DNA of 64,000 bases from Nepenthes gracilis (GCA_033239525.1 BSYO01000030.1:2798900-2862899); one strand, 5' to 3'. Numbered from the stretch's first letter, positions 44,766 to 58,295 are shown. Notes: a model not told the origin generated them from the letters alone. Program-made: numbers and translations.

Positions 44766-44773
44766 TTTAAATA
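44766..44773 (-). promoter_or_regulatory. TATA-like box of the TE4 antisense gene
   Basis: TATTTAAA on the - strand, 121 bp before the ATG at 44645. Confidence 0.5.
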
Positions 44774-45083
44774 AACCCTGGAATACAAAGGGCGCGCTCA
44801 TTGCCCTTGCCACGCGTCGGCTGGCCATTCACTTTTGGAGAATGATAGCCTTTCCTTCCCAAGACGCCAGCTAGCACGTCACATCAACCAAACCCCGCAT
44901 TTAATGCTCTATAGAGAAGCGAAGCGGCGGCGGCAGGGAAGCCTCGGACCCAGAAGAGGTCCTGGAACCACCTCCCATCAAGCTCAACACGGCACTCGCA
45001 ACCAGAGCGCACGTAATCAAACGGTCGACTCTTCCAGCAGGCCAACAACTTCATGCCAAACGGCCGAGAACTTCGGACCCTTT

Positions 45084-45095
45084 GGCATGGGGGCT
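45084..45095 (+). promoter_or_regulatory. TE4 polypurine tract
   Basis: GGCATGGGGGCT abuts the 3' LTR. Confidence 0.7.
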
Positions 45096-46064
45096 AGTTG
45101 GGCCCCAATGAAAAGGCCCATAAAAGCACGGCCCAAGAAAGCGGCCCAAACGAGAAGTCCAGTCCGTTCAAAAGGAGGCCCAAGAACATGCTAGCAACAC
45201 CCAAGTGCCCGGACACGTGGAAGCCCTAATGAGTCTCAGAATCGCCCAAGAGGCCAAAAAGAGGCTCACGGACTCTCCTTAGGAGATCCCCCAAAAGTCA
45301 GACCCTCTCATAAGACCACGAACTCACAAGGAGCGTCGTATCCGGACGAGGACTGCTCATTCACGACCGGGAGCGCCAGGTAGGCCACTTCGTCGATTCC
45401 CCACAAACCTGCAACCACTGCCAGTCGCCGTCTCAACAGTGCACGCCTAGTCAAATCAAGACTGTCACTCAAACCCTGCACACGCAGGCCTACCAGCGGC
45501 GCTAGCCGCGTGATCTCCGCCAACGTTAGCCGTCATAAATGCAGCTGGGGGACCAGAGGATAGCCTGTCAGCCACTCAGCAAGCGCCACGCGTCTACCCC
45601 CAACTGCCCATTTTCCACTATAAATACCCAGGGAGGCTCCATTCAAAAGGGGCCGGAACACATCTCCACCACCACCACTGAAAAAACTCTCACTCTCACT
45701 GAGACCACCCTGTAAGAAAAAGAAAGAGTGATAGAAGCTCCCCCCACGAGAGAATCCTCTCACGTAAGAAACACCAAAACAAGATACAAGGAAGGGATTA
45801 ACCCTCACAATTGTACTTTGTAAAGACTTCAACCCATATAGTGAAGCATTTAAATAGGCCTAGAGCCTCGTGGTTTTTTCCTCCCCATTCACGAGGAGGT
45901 TTCCCACGTAAAATCTGGTCACAATCTTCTTCTCGTATCCAATATCGCATACACTCGCATTGCCCGGAACCAACGCTTCCGACTGGACCTCGTGGTTCCA
46001 AAGACTCAGGAACACCCCTCATCAACGAGCTTCCTCTTGGGGGCCGCGGATCCAGGACGCAACA
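45096..46064 (+). repeat. TE4 3' LTR
   Basis: It matches the 5' LTR throughout. Its first two bases read AG where the 5' LTR has TG. TATAAATA is at 45619-45626. Confidence 0.9.
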
Positions 46065-47026
46065 AGCCCATTAAACACTAGTTCGAAAAGCAAAATCTCG
46101 TTGTAATTAAAAAGAATCATAATCAAAAGTGTAATCCAAAGGACAAATGGGCGAGTGGCTAAAAAGACATGGAAAGGATTCAATTGTAAGCTCGAATGAT
46201 CAGATATTCGAATGATAAACCAAATTGTTAATTAGATTGATTAATCAAACTAAGTGGTTAATTAAGTTAAGTGGTTAACTTAACCGAGTGATCAAGCGGG
46301 GTATACAAAAATCTTCTAATCAAGGTCAATAGTTCAACATCATTATCGAATAAATTGCCTCTAAAAACCTTTTCATTCAATACATACATAAAGATAGTTG
46401 AATTATTTAGTTTTTGATGAGTATAATTGATTAAAATCATGGTCTATTGCTTATTTTCTAAAAAATAGCTATTAAGTGACAACATGGTTATAAATATTTT
46501 CATTTTCCCTATAGAAGGGGAATAGAAGTTGAAAAACAATTATTGGGAAAAAAGTTCACTAAGCACCATTTTTGCATATTACAGAGCCAAGTGCTCTGAT
46601 TCTCTCTCTATTATATTCTCATAGTGTCTCCCACTGTATGTACTTTAAAGAAAGTCAATAATTTGAATATCAAATAATATATCAAAAAAATTATATATTT
46701 TAAATTCTTATTTGATATTATAGAGCGTAGGATTCAGATAAAAGATTCAATAATTTAATCTAAATTTATTTGAATTGTAATTTAGATTTCAAGCACTTAC
46801 TAATATTACATCTTAAATTGAATTGATATATTTGAAATCATATATCATTTGGTATGTAATGTCATAACAAGCATAAAAATACATAAATCAATAAATTTAC
46901 CTCAATAAAAGTTAAATATATAATTTTGACTAAAATGAAAAATATGTCAAGAATGAAGTTAATTTTTGGCATAAATAGAATTACCACTAAAATAATATTA
47001 AGAATAAAATTAATAATAAAAAAAAG
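46065..47026. other. AT-rich spacer between TE4 and TE5
   Basis: No gene is supported. A short CTCTCTCTATTATATTCTCA stretch and GTCTCCCACTG near 46600-46640 recall Copia-type LTR borders, but no paired repeat was found. Confidence 0.35.
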
Positions 47027-47031
47027 ATATT

Positions 47032-48016
47032 TGATGGGGACGCCAATAATGGGCTTATCCACGAAGAAGGAAATTGCCCAAATTCTCAACGGCCTATTCG
47101 CACATGGATGGTCAACACTGCTGTTGACCGAATAAAATGTTGGTGAGCCAGCAAAGGTCCAAGAACAGGATAGCCCATCAGAGCCCAAGAAGGTCAATGA
47201 TTCCATTGACTGAAAGAGTGGCCAGTAGATCGATTGAGGATTAGGACTCACACATCCCAAGCCCAGATTGGTCTACGTGTTTGTCCTGATACCACAACAA
47301 TCTCCTCCCTTGATTTCGCGCACCTCCAAATAAGGAAACCTCCACTGTAACGATTACTCCAGAATTAAGGCGCATCTCTGAAAGAAGGTGTCAGAATCTA
47401 TGCTCTATCTACTGAAAATCCTAACGGTTATAAAACGTAGAAGGAAGAAAATCAACCCTATGACTGTTACAGCCATAAAGGCACCTATGCCAGAAAAGGT
47501 AACGATTCCAATAGACCGCAGGTATCATGCCCCTCTACACAAGGAAGGCAACTCGGGGCCATGATTATAAAATGCCATGGAGGTTCACTTCATAGGCACG
47601 CTTTCACTCGCCTGCCAAAAAGCCTCCTCTTACACACAAACGATTGCAAAGCTCTCAAACTCTCAAAAACTCGAGCAACTCTATGCTCTTTCTTTCTCCC
47701 TACCATTAGTTCCCAGTTAACACAATACTTAAAGAACTTGCTTCTTATGAGCACCCCAAGCCTCTCTGCCTACGAGAGCACTCCCACATCAACAAACACT
47801 CACCTTGCATTTGTATTGTATTCTCTACATCCAACTTTTTTCCTTTGAAGGTTGCTTACTAACTTGAGCGTCAGAATATTTTCGATGGGACCATATCCCG
47901 TCGTCACCTGACTTATTATTTAAAGTTGTGCTGTACAAGATCCAGATTCAATGGATAGAGTCGGACTCAAACAGACTACTTTACCCAATTTGTACGAAAT
48001 TTGGATCTAGGACACA
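47032..48016 (+). repeat. TE5 5' LTR
   Basis: It starts TGATGGGGACGCC and ends CTAGGACACA. TATAAAAT is at 47566-47573. The 3' LTR shows the same blocks (for example GCCTGCCAAAAAGCCT and ACTCCCACATCAACAAACAC) with many substitutions, so the insertion is old. Confidence 0.87.
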
Positions 48017-48108
48017 TTATTAGTGCCATTTATGGGAAGCTAACAAAAAGCTTACCACTTTCATCTCCACAACTACTCTCATCTTCTAAGTCATTACCAA
48101 CAATCAGA

Positions 48109-49640
48109 ATGGTGAACACCAGAGTACAAACTAGCAGTTCCGCTAGAGATACTATCTCACCCGACTAGGACTACTCTACTAGTAACCTAGTCAATGTGGT
48201 ACCCGCACTGTTCTTCCAAACCTGGTGGTGCAAAGGAGCAACATGAACAGAATACTCCAAATGTTGTGCACCGGCCAGGAAAAGAAGAAGCATGGGGAAC
48301 CACCTTCCGCAGTTTTTGCTCCGGCCTCTAAGAGGAGAGGCTAGAGGAAGAAGAAGCTGGCTAAGAAGGCAACGAGGCTGGGTAACACTTAAGCTCCAGA
48401 TGCCTCAAATGCCCAGAGCCGTCCAAGGCTAGAAGGATACTTGAGCTGCGAGACTCCGGACAAGAGCCCAAAGCGGAGGAATCCTCGATACTCTTGGGGA
48501 GAGCCCAGGTCATAGGCTCAAGAGGGAGCCTCCAGGGTCATATGATCTACTAGCTGCAGTAGCTGACAATATATACGCCGCACTATTGAGAGAACAGAGT
48601 TGAGGACCTACCTCAACTTAAAGAGATCTGAAAATGCCTCTCAAGTGGAGGCAAGAGTTCAAAGACGACAAACACACCCTTGATAGACAGATCTCCCTTT
48701 ACGGCTGAGATCTTGATATTTCTATTGCCTGCAAACTTCAAGATGCCAACTCTGTAATCTTACGATGGGAGTGCTAATCCCATGGATCACGTAGATCACT
48801 TTCGCACCCATTTGAGTCTCCGGGCTTGGAGGATGCCACAGATGTGTTGTCGCTTCTCTCTCACTTTGAAAGGAGACGCTCGCATATGATTTCGCCGGCT
48901 CCCATCAGACTCGATCCGGAGCATCTGTGAACTCACCGATCTCTTCCTAGCACAGTACATTTCCAGCTGTCGAGAAGAGAAATAGCTGTGGCATCTCTCC
49001 TATATCAAGTAGAGGCAGGAAGAGAATCCGATGAAGTTCCTGGATTGTTTCGTACCAAAGGCTAAAAGGATTCCTAGGCTTTTTAAGAAGATGATGCTTG
49101 GTAGTTTCATCTATACGTTGACACACGGAGACTTTTTCAGGCACTTAGCGTATAAGAACCTGCAGACCTTCTGAGAAGTGAAGTCTATCACCAGGTCCTA
49201 CGTGATGGCCAAAGAAGCTAATGAGGCAAAACTTCTCGAGAGGACCGACCAGCCTTACTTTTTTCGGCTGAAAGAATGAGGAAGTACGGTGGCAGCGACC
49301 ATCCCCATAGGAAGCAACACAGGTTCGGAGCATTAGAGCGAAAGTAGTACGGGCTGATCAACCTAACTCACTTTATCAACACGTGGTCCAATGCCCTCAT
49401 GTAAATTCGTAGGGAGAAGTTCCTCAATTGGCCCAAGCCATTGAAGAAAGCAGAGTGAGAAAATCTAACTAAGTATTGCGATTTCCATCGATCTCCTGGA
49501 TACTCCACGGAGGACTGCAAGACGCTCCAATAGTATATTGAGAAACTCATCCAGAGGGGCCTCCTCATTATGTTTGTCAGGAACCCTAAGTAGAATTCTA
49601 GCACCTCAGGAGGGGAAGGACCAAAGCCATCCCAGCCACG
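48109..49640 (+). pseudogene. TE5 gag relic
   Basis: ATG at 48109 gives MVNTRVQTS, like TE2 gag. Recognisable later blocks are the capsid region (NFKMPTL near 48735, SANPMDHVDHFRTHL near 48775) and the knuckle region near 49470-49510. Stops and frame changes are frequent, so no protein is possible. Confidence 0.75.
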
Positions 49641-49739
49641 GAATCGGGTTACCGTCAGAGTGGTCAATATGATTACAACCCGGTTGGTCAAGACCAACAT
49701 AGATTACAAGGAGTGGCAAGTTGGGCGAAAGAAGCAACA

Positions 49740-52700
49740 AGTGAAAGAGAACGTCATTAGTTTTAGTAATAATGACAAGGATTATGTATTTTTTTCCTCA
49801 CGCCGATCCCCTTTTTGTATCTGCATTCATTTTAAATAGTACCATAAATTACCAACTGAAATAAGTTTTTATTGATAATGAAAGTTCGAAAGACTTGCTC
49901 TATCTTGTTACCTTTTTTAAACTTGGTCTAAAAAGAGTCAATTGAAACCTACCGAAGGCCCACTCTATAGCCTTGACAACGAACCAATAGTCATCCAAGG
50001 AACAATCCAGTTGAAGGTCACCCTGGGTACCTACCCAAGAACGGCGCGTTATACACTCATCTTTTTGGTCGTTGACCTCCCCTCCATGTACAACGCTATT
50101 CTAGGCCGGTCGCGCCTAGCAGCATTCAAAACTTTCACCTCAGTACCGAATCTCAAGATGAAGTTTCCAACAGTATGCAGTATCGGTGAAGTGTTAGGTG
50201 ATCAAGTCACTAGGCGGGCATATTACATGTTCCAAATCACTCCACGCAGCGGTGTAAGGATAGCAGGAGAACTAGACTATCGAGATGAAACAACCTTGTA
50301 ATAGGCAAGTCCAACGAGGCAATCGATCTAGTGCCACTAAATTCGGAGGACCCGGAAAGGTGTGTGCAAATTGGGGGCTCACTCATCGGACCACTACATG
50401 ACGAGTTGATAGCGTTCTTGCGACAGAATATTGATATCTTTGCATAGACTCCCACAGACATACTTGGGATTCCGACCGGAGTAATGGTTTATAAGTTAGG
50501 CCTCGATCCCAACCACAAGTTCATCAAACAAAAGCGGACTAACCACTATGTGGAGAAACTCATAGCCATTCGAGAAGAGGTGAAGAAGATGTTGGACGCC
50601 AGCATCATCAAAGATGTTTAATACCAGGATTGGCTCTCTGACATCGTCCTAGTAAAAAAAGTAATGGAAAATGATGAATGTGCTCGACTTCGTCGACGTC
50701 AACAAAGTCTGCCCGAAAGACAGCTTCCCTTTACCCATGATCGACCTATTGGTGGACTCGACTTCTGGACACGAGTTGTTAAGTTTCATAGATGTATACT
50801 TGGGTTACAACCAGATCTAGATGAACCGAGAAGATGAGGAGTACATCTCGTTCATGACCAATCAAGGCACCTATTACTATAGGGTCATACCTATTAGTCT
50901 TAAGAACACAGGCGCTACTTATTAGAGGTTCATGAACAAGATATTCGAGAACCAGATCGACTGTAATATGAAGGTGTACGTCAATGATATGCTCATCAAA
51001 AGTAAGACTACCAATGACCATATTCGCAATCTGGCTAAATCTTTTAAGGTACTCCGCAGGCACTAAATGAAATTAAATCCTTCAAAGTGCGTAGTCGGAG
51101 TATCATCAAGGATGTTCTTGGGTTTCATCGTCTCTCAATGAGAGATCAAAATAAACCCAGAGAAGATCAAGACCCTCACAGACATGTCTCTACCGCGGAG
51201 CGTCAAAGATATTTAGAGGTTAACAGACGACTAGTAGTACTATCCCGCTTCTTAACAAAGTCGGAGGACAAATATCAGCATTTCTTCAAGGCTCAGAGGG
51301 GGATTAAAGCAAACAACTTCCAGTGGATTACAAAGTGTCAGGAGCCTTCAATGAGTTAAAGTTATACTTGGTCAGTCTACCATTGCTAACGTCACCCAAG
51401 GACGGAAAAAAGCTGTACTTCTACCTAGCAATATTAGATGTAGTTTTTAGCTCTGTCCTCATATGTCATGACTCCTACTCGTAGCGTTCGATCTACTATG
51501 TGAGTAAGACGTTGATCAGCGCAGAGATTCACTACCCACTAGCTGAGAAACTTACTTTGGCGCTTGTCTTTTCAGCCTATAAACTGAGACCTTATTTTCA
51601 GGCTCATCGCTTGGTCATCCTGATCGACTAGCCGTTGAAGAGCATCCTCTAGAAACCCGACATTTTTGGACGGCTGGTTGAGTGGGTCATCGAGTTAGAA
51701 AAGTTTGACATTAAATTCTGACCTAGACCGGCCATCAAAGGATAGTTCCTAGTTGACTTTATCATTGAGATCACGACCTCAATCGTTGATGAGCATCCCA
51801 CAGAGGACACTAATCACCACCTAGAAGAGCTGGAATGGGTTCTCAACATGGATGGATCGTCTACAAACTCAGACAGCGGTGCCAGAGTAGTTAGAGGACC
51901 CCAGATGGGTTTAAGGTGAAGTATCCCATTAAACTTGACTTTTCGGCCACCAATAGCGTTGTCAAGTACGAACCCCTATTATCCGGATTACGACTAGCCA
52001 AAGAGAGTTCAGCTAGGTGGCTGACCATCTATAGCGACTCAGAAATAGTCGTTGACCACATTAACGGGAGCTTCGAGGCGTGCAATCCTCTCTTGATCAA
52101 AAAATTGGCTAAGACGAAGGACGTCATCCGAAGATTTGACAAGTTGGACCTAGTCCATGTTTCCCGGATAGAAAGCTGGAAGGCAAACCAACTTACTAAA
52201 GTAGCAGCGGCAAAAAAAATCAGAGTAGTACTCGAGGGACATGAGGAATGTCTTAAGCACTCCCAGCATAGCAGAATAGGAAGCAATGCAAGTCTTCGAC
52301 TCTAAAAATTGGATGACACTTTACTGGAGGTATCTGGCAGATGAAACATTGTCAGATAGCGTGGACGAAGCCAAGCGGATTAAGAAGACGGTAGGCTAGT
52401 ATACCATAGTCGACGAACGGCTATATCGCCGTAGTTACTCAACTCCGTATCTCCGGTGCCTTACTCCTGAGAAGGACGACTGTACATTGAGCAAAGTCCA
52501 CCTTGGGATATGCGGATCGTACATTGGTGGCAAGAACCTGACTTTGAAAGCCATGTGTTAGGGATATTATTGCCAACAATGAGGAAGGAAGCCCTTGAAT
52601 TCCTAAAAAAGTGTGAGAATTGCCAGCTCCACGACAATCTTTATCACCAGTCGCTCTCGGAGCTGAGATCTCTTCAAACTTCTTGGCCTTTCACGCAATG

Positions 52701-53509
52701 GAGGCTCAATATTCTCGACTCATTTCTCATTATGATTGGGCAAAGAAAGTTTATCATCGCAGTATAGACTATTTTACCAAATAGGTTAAGCCGCCCCGTT
52801 GGCCAAGATTACTGTGCACAATGCCTTAAAATTCGTCCGCCAGAATATAGTGAGTAGATTTGGCATTTTTGAGGTCATCGTGACCGACAACGGAACACAA
52901 TTCTCAGGGAAGCGCTTCACCAAGTATTATACTAGTCTAAGTATCGATTGATCCACACTTCGGTGGGGTACCCATAGGCAAACGAATAGGTGGCGGTCAC
53001 CAACCGTATACTATTCTGCGATCTGAAGACTAAGTTGGAGGACGCAGGGGGCTCCTGAGTCGACAAGCTATCCTCCGTCCTATGGTCTTACTAGACGACT
53101 TCAAAGGAACCAACTCACGAGGTACCCTTTAGCCTCTACTACAGAATTGAAGCGATAATTTTGGTTGAGATTGGGCTACCAAGTTTTAGGGTTGAAACTT
53201 TCGATCTCCTAGATAACTCCCAAGGATCATGAAACACCTAGACTTATTGGAGGAAGCCCACGACGTAGCCAAGATGCGTACAACAGCCTACCAATAACGA
53301 GTCGTCTGCTATTACAATAAGAAAGTGAAAGTACAGCAATTTCAAGTTAGAGACTTGGTCTTACGAAGTATAGAGGCTACATACAAGATTACCAACCAGA
53401 ACAAGTTTCTCTCGAATTAGGAATGCCCATTTCTAGTCTCAACCATTATATAGAATGGAGTATATAAATTCTGAACCTAAAATGGTAAGTTGGCCCCATG
53501 GATATAGAT
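49740..53509 (+). pseudogene. TE5 pol relic
   Basis: Order is as in TE2: protease with IDNESS at 49871, reverse transcriptase with YVND at 50977 in place of YVDD, RNase H, second RNase H (LNMDGSS near 51845), then integrase (CENCQ near 52615, VTDNGTQFSGKRF near 52880). The reading frame is interrupted by more than a dozen stops, mostly TAG where CAG or TGG is expected. The YVDD change alone would abolish polymerase activity. Confidence 0.85.
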
Positions 53510-53545
53510 AGTGGTCCACCTAAAGCGTTACTTCCTGTGATGACT

Positions 53546-54030
53546 CAGGTAGGTCATCTATGTTGCATGAGCATATTTATAATATGTATTGTCATTAATA
53601 AAAAAAAAGTTCTTTTTATCTACATTGTGCCATGTTTTCCTTTCCTTTCTTTTCCGTTCTATATGCATGTTTGTTTGCAAGTTACACAAATAAACAACTT
53701 AGATTGCCCCTAAGTCGGGTGAATTTTGACCTGTTCACGATTAAACCATGGTCATCTAGACAGCCGATAAGCGGTCGAATTAAACTCTAATAATTTAGTC
53801 GGTCTGTAAGTGGTCGAATTAAACCCTAATTATTCAGGCGGTCCGTAAATGGTCAAATTAAATCCTAATTATCCAGGCGCCTCATAAGTAGTCAAATTAA
53901 ACCTTAGTCATCCAAATGACCCATTCACGGTCTGATTCTAAACCTTAGGGGGCTTAAACAGTACACGTGACAATATCTTTTATCAGGAGATAACGTGATC
54001 AGTTAACGACGATCAACAGGAATGAAGTGC
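53546..54030 (+). other. TE5 post-pol block with intron-like segment and 39-bp repeats
   Basis: ACTCAG/GTAGGT at 53546 begins a 154-bp AT-rich stretch that ends AACTTAG at 53702. ATTGCCCCTAAGTCGGG follows. Four or five 39-bp units (AATTATCCAGGCGGTCCGTA type, 53745-53935) and AAACCTTAGGGGGC come next, as in TE1 and TE2. Confidence 0.65.
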
Positions 54031-54365
54031 TCCGTCCAAAAGCTAGCCATCCAAGATTATACATGGGTAGCGCCATCAAGTCTCAACTCACGCTTGACTA
54101 TAAAAAATGACTTGATTCGACATCAGAATTTACCCTGATGTCCCCTCAAGGATTTAAATCCATCTAAGAGTACAGTAAATGTTTCCAGTGCTACGAGATG
54201 GACGGCCAACTTGTGCATAGAATGCCGAGTTGGCTGGCCAATGCAAAGGACGAATAATTAAAGGGACAGCAAATGTAACCGAAGTCACTGGACACAATAT
54301 ATCATTAAAACGGCTGTTTTATTGATAACATCTACAGTTACATATAAAAAATGTAAGGGTACAAA

Positions 54366-55500
54366 ATAACTACCGAGGAGCAAAGCTCTCAGGAAGAGGT
54401 GTAAGAGGCTCCTGTGCACCCTGGGACTGGTCCACAAGGCTCTCACAACACCTAGCAGTGTGGTTTGCTGGGTTAAGGACACCAATAGGAAAGTTAGGGT
54501 CCATCAGCAATGTAATGCGGTGACTAATATTGATATCTTTCCACAAACTTGCCCATAGTATCTGAGAGATCTCATGTGGATGTATACAAGTAGATAGCTC
54601 GTTCTCCAATGAAGCTATCTTTTCCAAAAGCTTGTCAGTGTGCCCCATTGCCCATACCGCTTTCTCTGCCAGTCTAGCATTCTCTACTTTCAGTTCATGC
54701 AACTCCGATTGGAGAGCGGCCTTCTCCTCCTAGTGCTGGGCCCTCAATAGGTCCACTTCCTCCTTGAACCAGGCAACCTCTTCTTCACGGTCTATGATCA
54801 CCATATCCCATTGACGCATCCCTTTGCTCACTATGCCTATGATCTTCTCCTCCTGTAAATGACCAAAAACGTTAAGTAACAGTAGTAGAGGAAGAAAAGA
54901 AAATGAAAACTTTAAAAAATTACTAGCCAAACTTTGCGCTGCCTCCTCACTGGCCCGCTTCGCGACCTTGGGCCTGATGGCAAAGGATTGGAAGCAGCAG
55001 CCTCCCAAGCAAGCTCTGCTGAAACCTCAGCAGCAATCTCCTCCGCCAACTCAATACTGAGGTCAACCGTCTCAAGAACTTCTACAGCAGCTGGCTCATC
55101 AGGCTCCCCAGCTAGCTCCTCTGGCAGCTCAACAGCTGGCTCAGCTAGTAGCTCCGCAGGCGTCTCCAATTACAATTGGCTGGTTGCGGTAGCCAAGAAC
55201 AGTGCCAATTGTAGCAGCGCGCAACCTGGCCTTATACGCCTCCACAATAGCCTCTACACCGGAGGGCTCTTCGATCCCAACAACTCAACCGGCTAGGATG
55301 TAGTTGTGCTCTATGGAGGATGAAGAAGAAGGCTCTATCGTTGTCATTTTCTTTTACCTTGGACTTCTGGGAGCATTTTCGGTCGAAAGTGCACCGGTAG
55401 AATCGATGGCAATGGCGCCGACCTTCCTCTTACGATGGGAGGATGGGAGTCTCATCTTCTGAATCGGAGAAGGAAAACCCCAGCGAGCCCTCTTGGCTTC
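54366..55500 (-). pseudogene. TE5 antisense gene relic (linker and coiled-coil half)
   Basis: Read right to left: MRLPSSHRKRKVGAIAI, an acidic stretch (EPSSSSSIE), a repeated Glu/Ala/Pro linker (ELAGEPDEPAAVEVLETVD), then a likely decayed intron (about 54927-54854, acceptor TTTACAG/GAGGAG). The coiled coil follows (ELHELKVENARLAEKAVW, LLEKIASLENEL). The end matches the family motif in decayed form (WKDINISHRITLLMDPNFPI). The N-terminal Transposase_28 half is missing because the nested repeat starts at about 55510. Confidence 0.65.
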
Positions 55501-57116
55501 CTTATGGAAAACTGAGTCTCTCAACCCAATTTAAACCGACAACGAGGAAACTAAAAATTTTAATTATTATCATAAATTCAACATTATAAGTATAAATTTC
55601 ATAATAAATTTCTTCAAAATAATAAATATATATAATATTATTATCTTGGAAATACGGTCCCAATAACATATCCAAATTGAATCTCATTCGATGAATTGTC
55701 TCTAGAACTTCTTCTCATGAGTCTCTATCTCCACTATCTTCTCTATCTCAATTTTTTGTAGCCGAAGTAGGATCCCTTACCTCGCACTACGCAATCAACT
55801 AAATTTGAAACCAATAAAATGTAATAGAGAGCCAAATGCCCAACAAGTGATAACAAATTCAAAACAAATAGGAAAGGATAGCAGTTATACATACGGTATA
55901 ATAAAAATCATGAATAATATAATATCCAATAGATAAATATATCAAAAAAGTGTATTTCATTGCATTTACGATACGAATACATAAGCGGATCAGTCCAACT
56001 CTGATGTTACAAGATCAAAAGATTCTACCAATACAAGACGAAGAATCTCTTAGAATTCGATCTTATGAGAAATAAAAAAAGATCATTTGATCCAAATATC
56101 AGCGTGAACGACCTGAAAGCTAAATAACAGTAGACAATATGGATTCTACTAAATTCGGATATCGTAAAATCTGACACATGGATTTTACTGAATATAATTA
56201 TGGATTCTACAAATTCCAAACTCAAGAGGTATGATCAATGACGAAATATCACAATAAATCTCCTTGGACCTTATTCTGTTACTGTGAATCAAAGGTCTTG
56301 TATTTACACCCCTAACGGCCAGGTAAGTGCAACAAGGTTATCTATGGTATTTCATTATCCCTACGGTCCTCCTAGAGGATATACCCGTAGTATACCCATA
56401 CTATCCGTGGTACTCCTCGCCAAATGATATCCCTAATATCATATCTTATGATTATTACATCGCTGTAAGTATCTATCTATAATAAATAATATACCTCATT
56501 ATTACCATGATACGAAAATCAGTATCGGATAAATATAGACCACGTTAAAGTGTCATAATATCTCATTTGACTAGATACCTTAATATTTTTATACGTTTTC
56601 ATTAACCCTGACCGTAGGGAGCCAATAATTCAAGTGCTCACAAAATTAAGTATAATACAAAGAAGGCTTTACAATTTTAATGAAAGAATTATCGTTCGGT
56701 GCTAATAAAGGTCATACACACACAATTCAAAGATAATGCAAATAATGTAATTATTGGAAAGAAAGCAACAGTACCAAAGATAATTTAAATATTCGATCAA
56801 ATGTCCTAATATTTGTTTTAAATTCTTTCTGACTCATTTGGAGTCATAATATTATCTTTAAGGTTACAAAGTTCATTTTATTCTGATGTCACCAAGAGAT
56901 ATCCACAACCTGCAAATCTTATTCAACTATTCTGCTAAATCTATGTGGGTCCAATCATAATAATTTATTTACATTTTCTCCTTCATCTAACTTATACTTT
57001 AATATGCCTATATTTATAAACTTCGATGTCCAACAATACTTATACATTTATATCAAAATATACACATAACTTGTATTTACCATACCTTCATGTTCACCTA
57101 TACATTAAACCCTGCA

Positions 57117-57300
57117 TATATACACACACGCACACACGCACACTTATATACACACACACCTATACATACACCTTCCACCATACACACAATTAACACACAT
57201 CATACTTAGACACACCCCCATACGGCAGCAGCACACAACTCACACACACACACCCACTAATATACCAGTATGTATGGGTATACACACACATATACGCTAT
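57117..57300. repeat. CA-rich low-complexity tract
   Basis: Runs of ACACACGCACAC and TACACACACACC. The matching tract in the second copy is at 63330-63480. Confidence 0.85.
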
Positions 57301-58203
57301 ACGCCCACATACGAGCTACTCATTATACGGCAGTTCCTTATACACAGCACAGTACACCGTCCACCTCCATTTTCAAGATACAACGCACATGATTTCTTTT
57401 CCATTCACCAGCTTCTCACCAATTTAAACTAACCAATACACACATTAAGGATTATGTACTGTCATTGTATTAAAATTTTAAGCCTTAAGCCATAATTTGA
57501 ATGGGTAGTCTGAATTCATATCTCCATTAAACCGAAGGATCTGTTTTTTTCCCAAATTTCACTTAAAAAAATTTTTCAAAATCAAATCATAAAAATTAAA
57601 TTTTAACTCATAAGATTTAATCAGTAGATTTGTAAATTTTACATCCTAATTATTTTGGCCCAAAATCATGTAGATTCTTTGGGAACTCACTGCATAAGCC
57701 GAGTGCCCTATTTTTCTGAATTTCTTCACCAACTGCCCAAATTCACCGAATTCCTCCAAAACGCCCATTTATAACTAAATCACACTTAATCTCAACACAT
57801 AAATAAAAACTCGACAACAATAGGAAGGAGTGTTATGGATTTTTATCAAGAAACTTAAATCAACTTGCTTCAAATTGTAGTGACACTGTATTAACGGTGT
57901 GGATTAACGATGACCATGGCTTTGAGTAGTCACAGCGATCTTCTCCGGCATCCATTCTAGCAGCGACGACAACACTAACAATGACCTGACCTTCCTCTCT
58001 TCTCTCTACTACTCCAAGAAATCGGCTTCCATGAGGTTGGCCACCGAGAGAAAAAAGGGAATTGGCTTATAAATTTAAAATTTTTTAACTGTTTGGCTGA
58101 AGAAGAGGAAGCTGTCGTGGAGCACAAGTCGGCCGACAGCTTTTCCATCTTTCCTCTTCTTCTCATTCATTCTTCTCTCTCACTCTCCCTCCCTGTTTTC
58201 ACT

Positions 58204-58226
58204 CCTTATTATTATTCTTCTTCTTA

Positions 58227-58281
<55 letters not shown>

Positions 58282-58295
58282 TTATTATTATTATA
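58204..58295. repeat. (ATT)n microsatellite hosting the TRIM
   Basis: About 25 ATT units in a nearly pure array end at the TRIM insertion site. A shorter ATT array continues at 58857-58895 beyond the TRIM. Confidence 0.9.

Larger units (their letters stand above)
40017..46064 (+). mobile_element. TE4: small non-autonomous Tat-like element, gag-like ORF plus antisense gene, no pol
   Basis: LTRs are 40017-40979 and 45096-46064. They are highly alike by eye, both with TATAAATA and a GATCCAGGACGCAACA end. A TGGCGCCGTCTGTGGGAA primer site and a GGCATGGGGGC tract flank the 4.1-kb interior. The interior has an open gag-like frame (+), a 58-bp tandem array and an antisense Transposase_28-type gene (-). 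There is no trace of protease, reverse transcriptase or integrase. The flanks TCAGA and AGCCC do not match, so no target duplication is visible. Confidence 0.88.
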
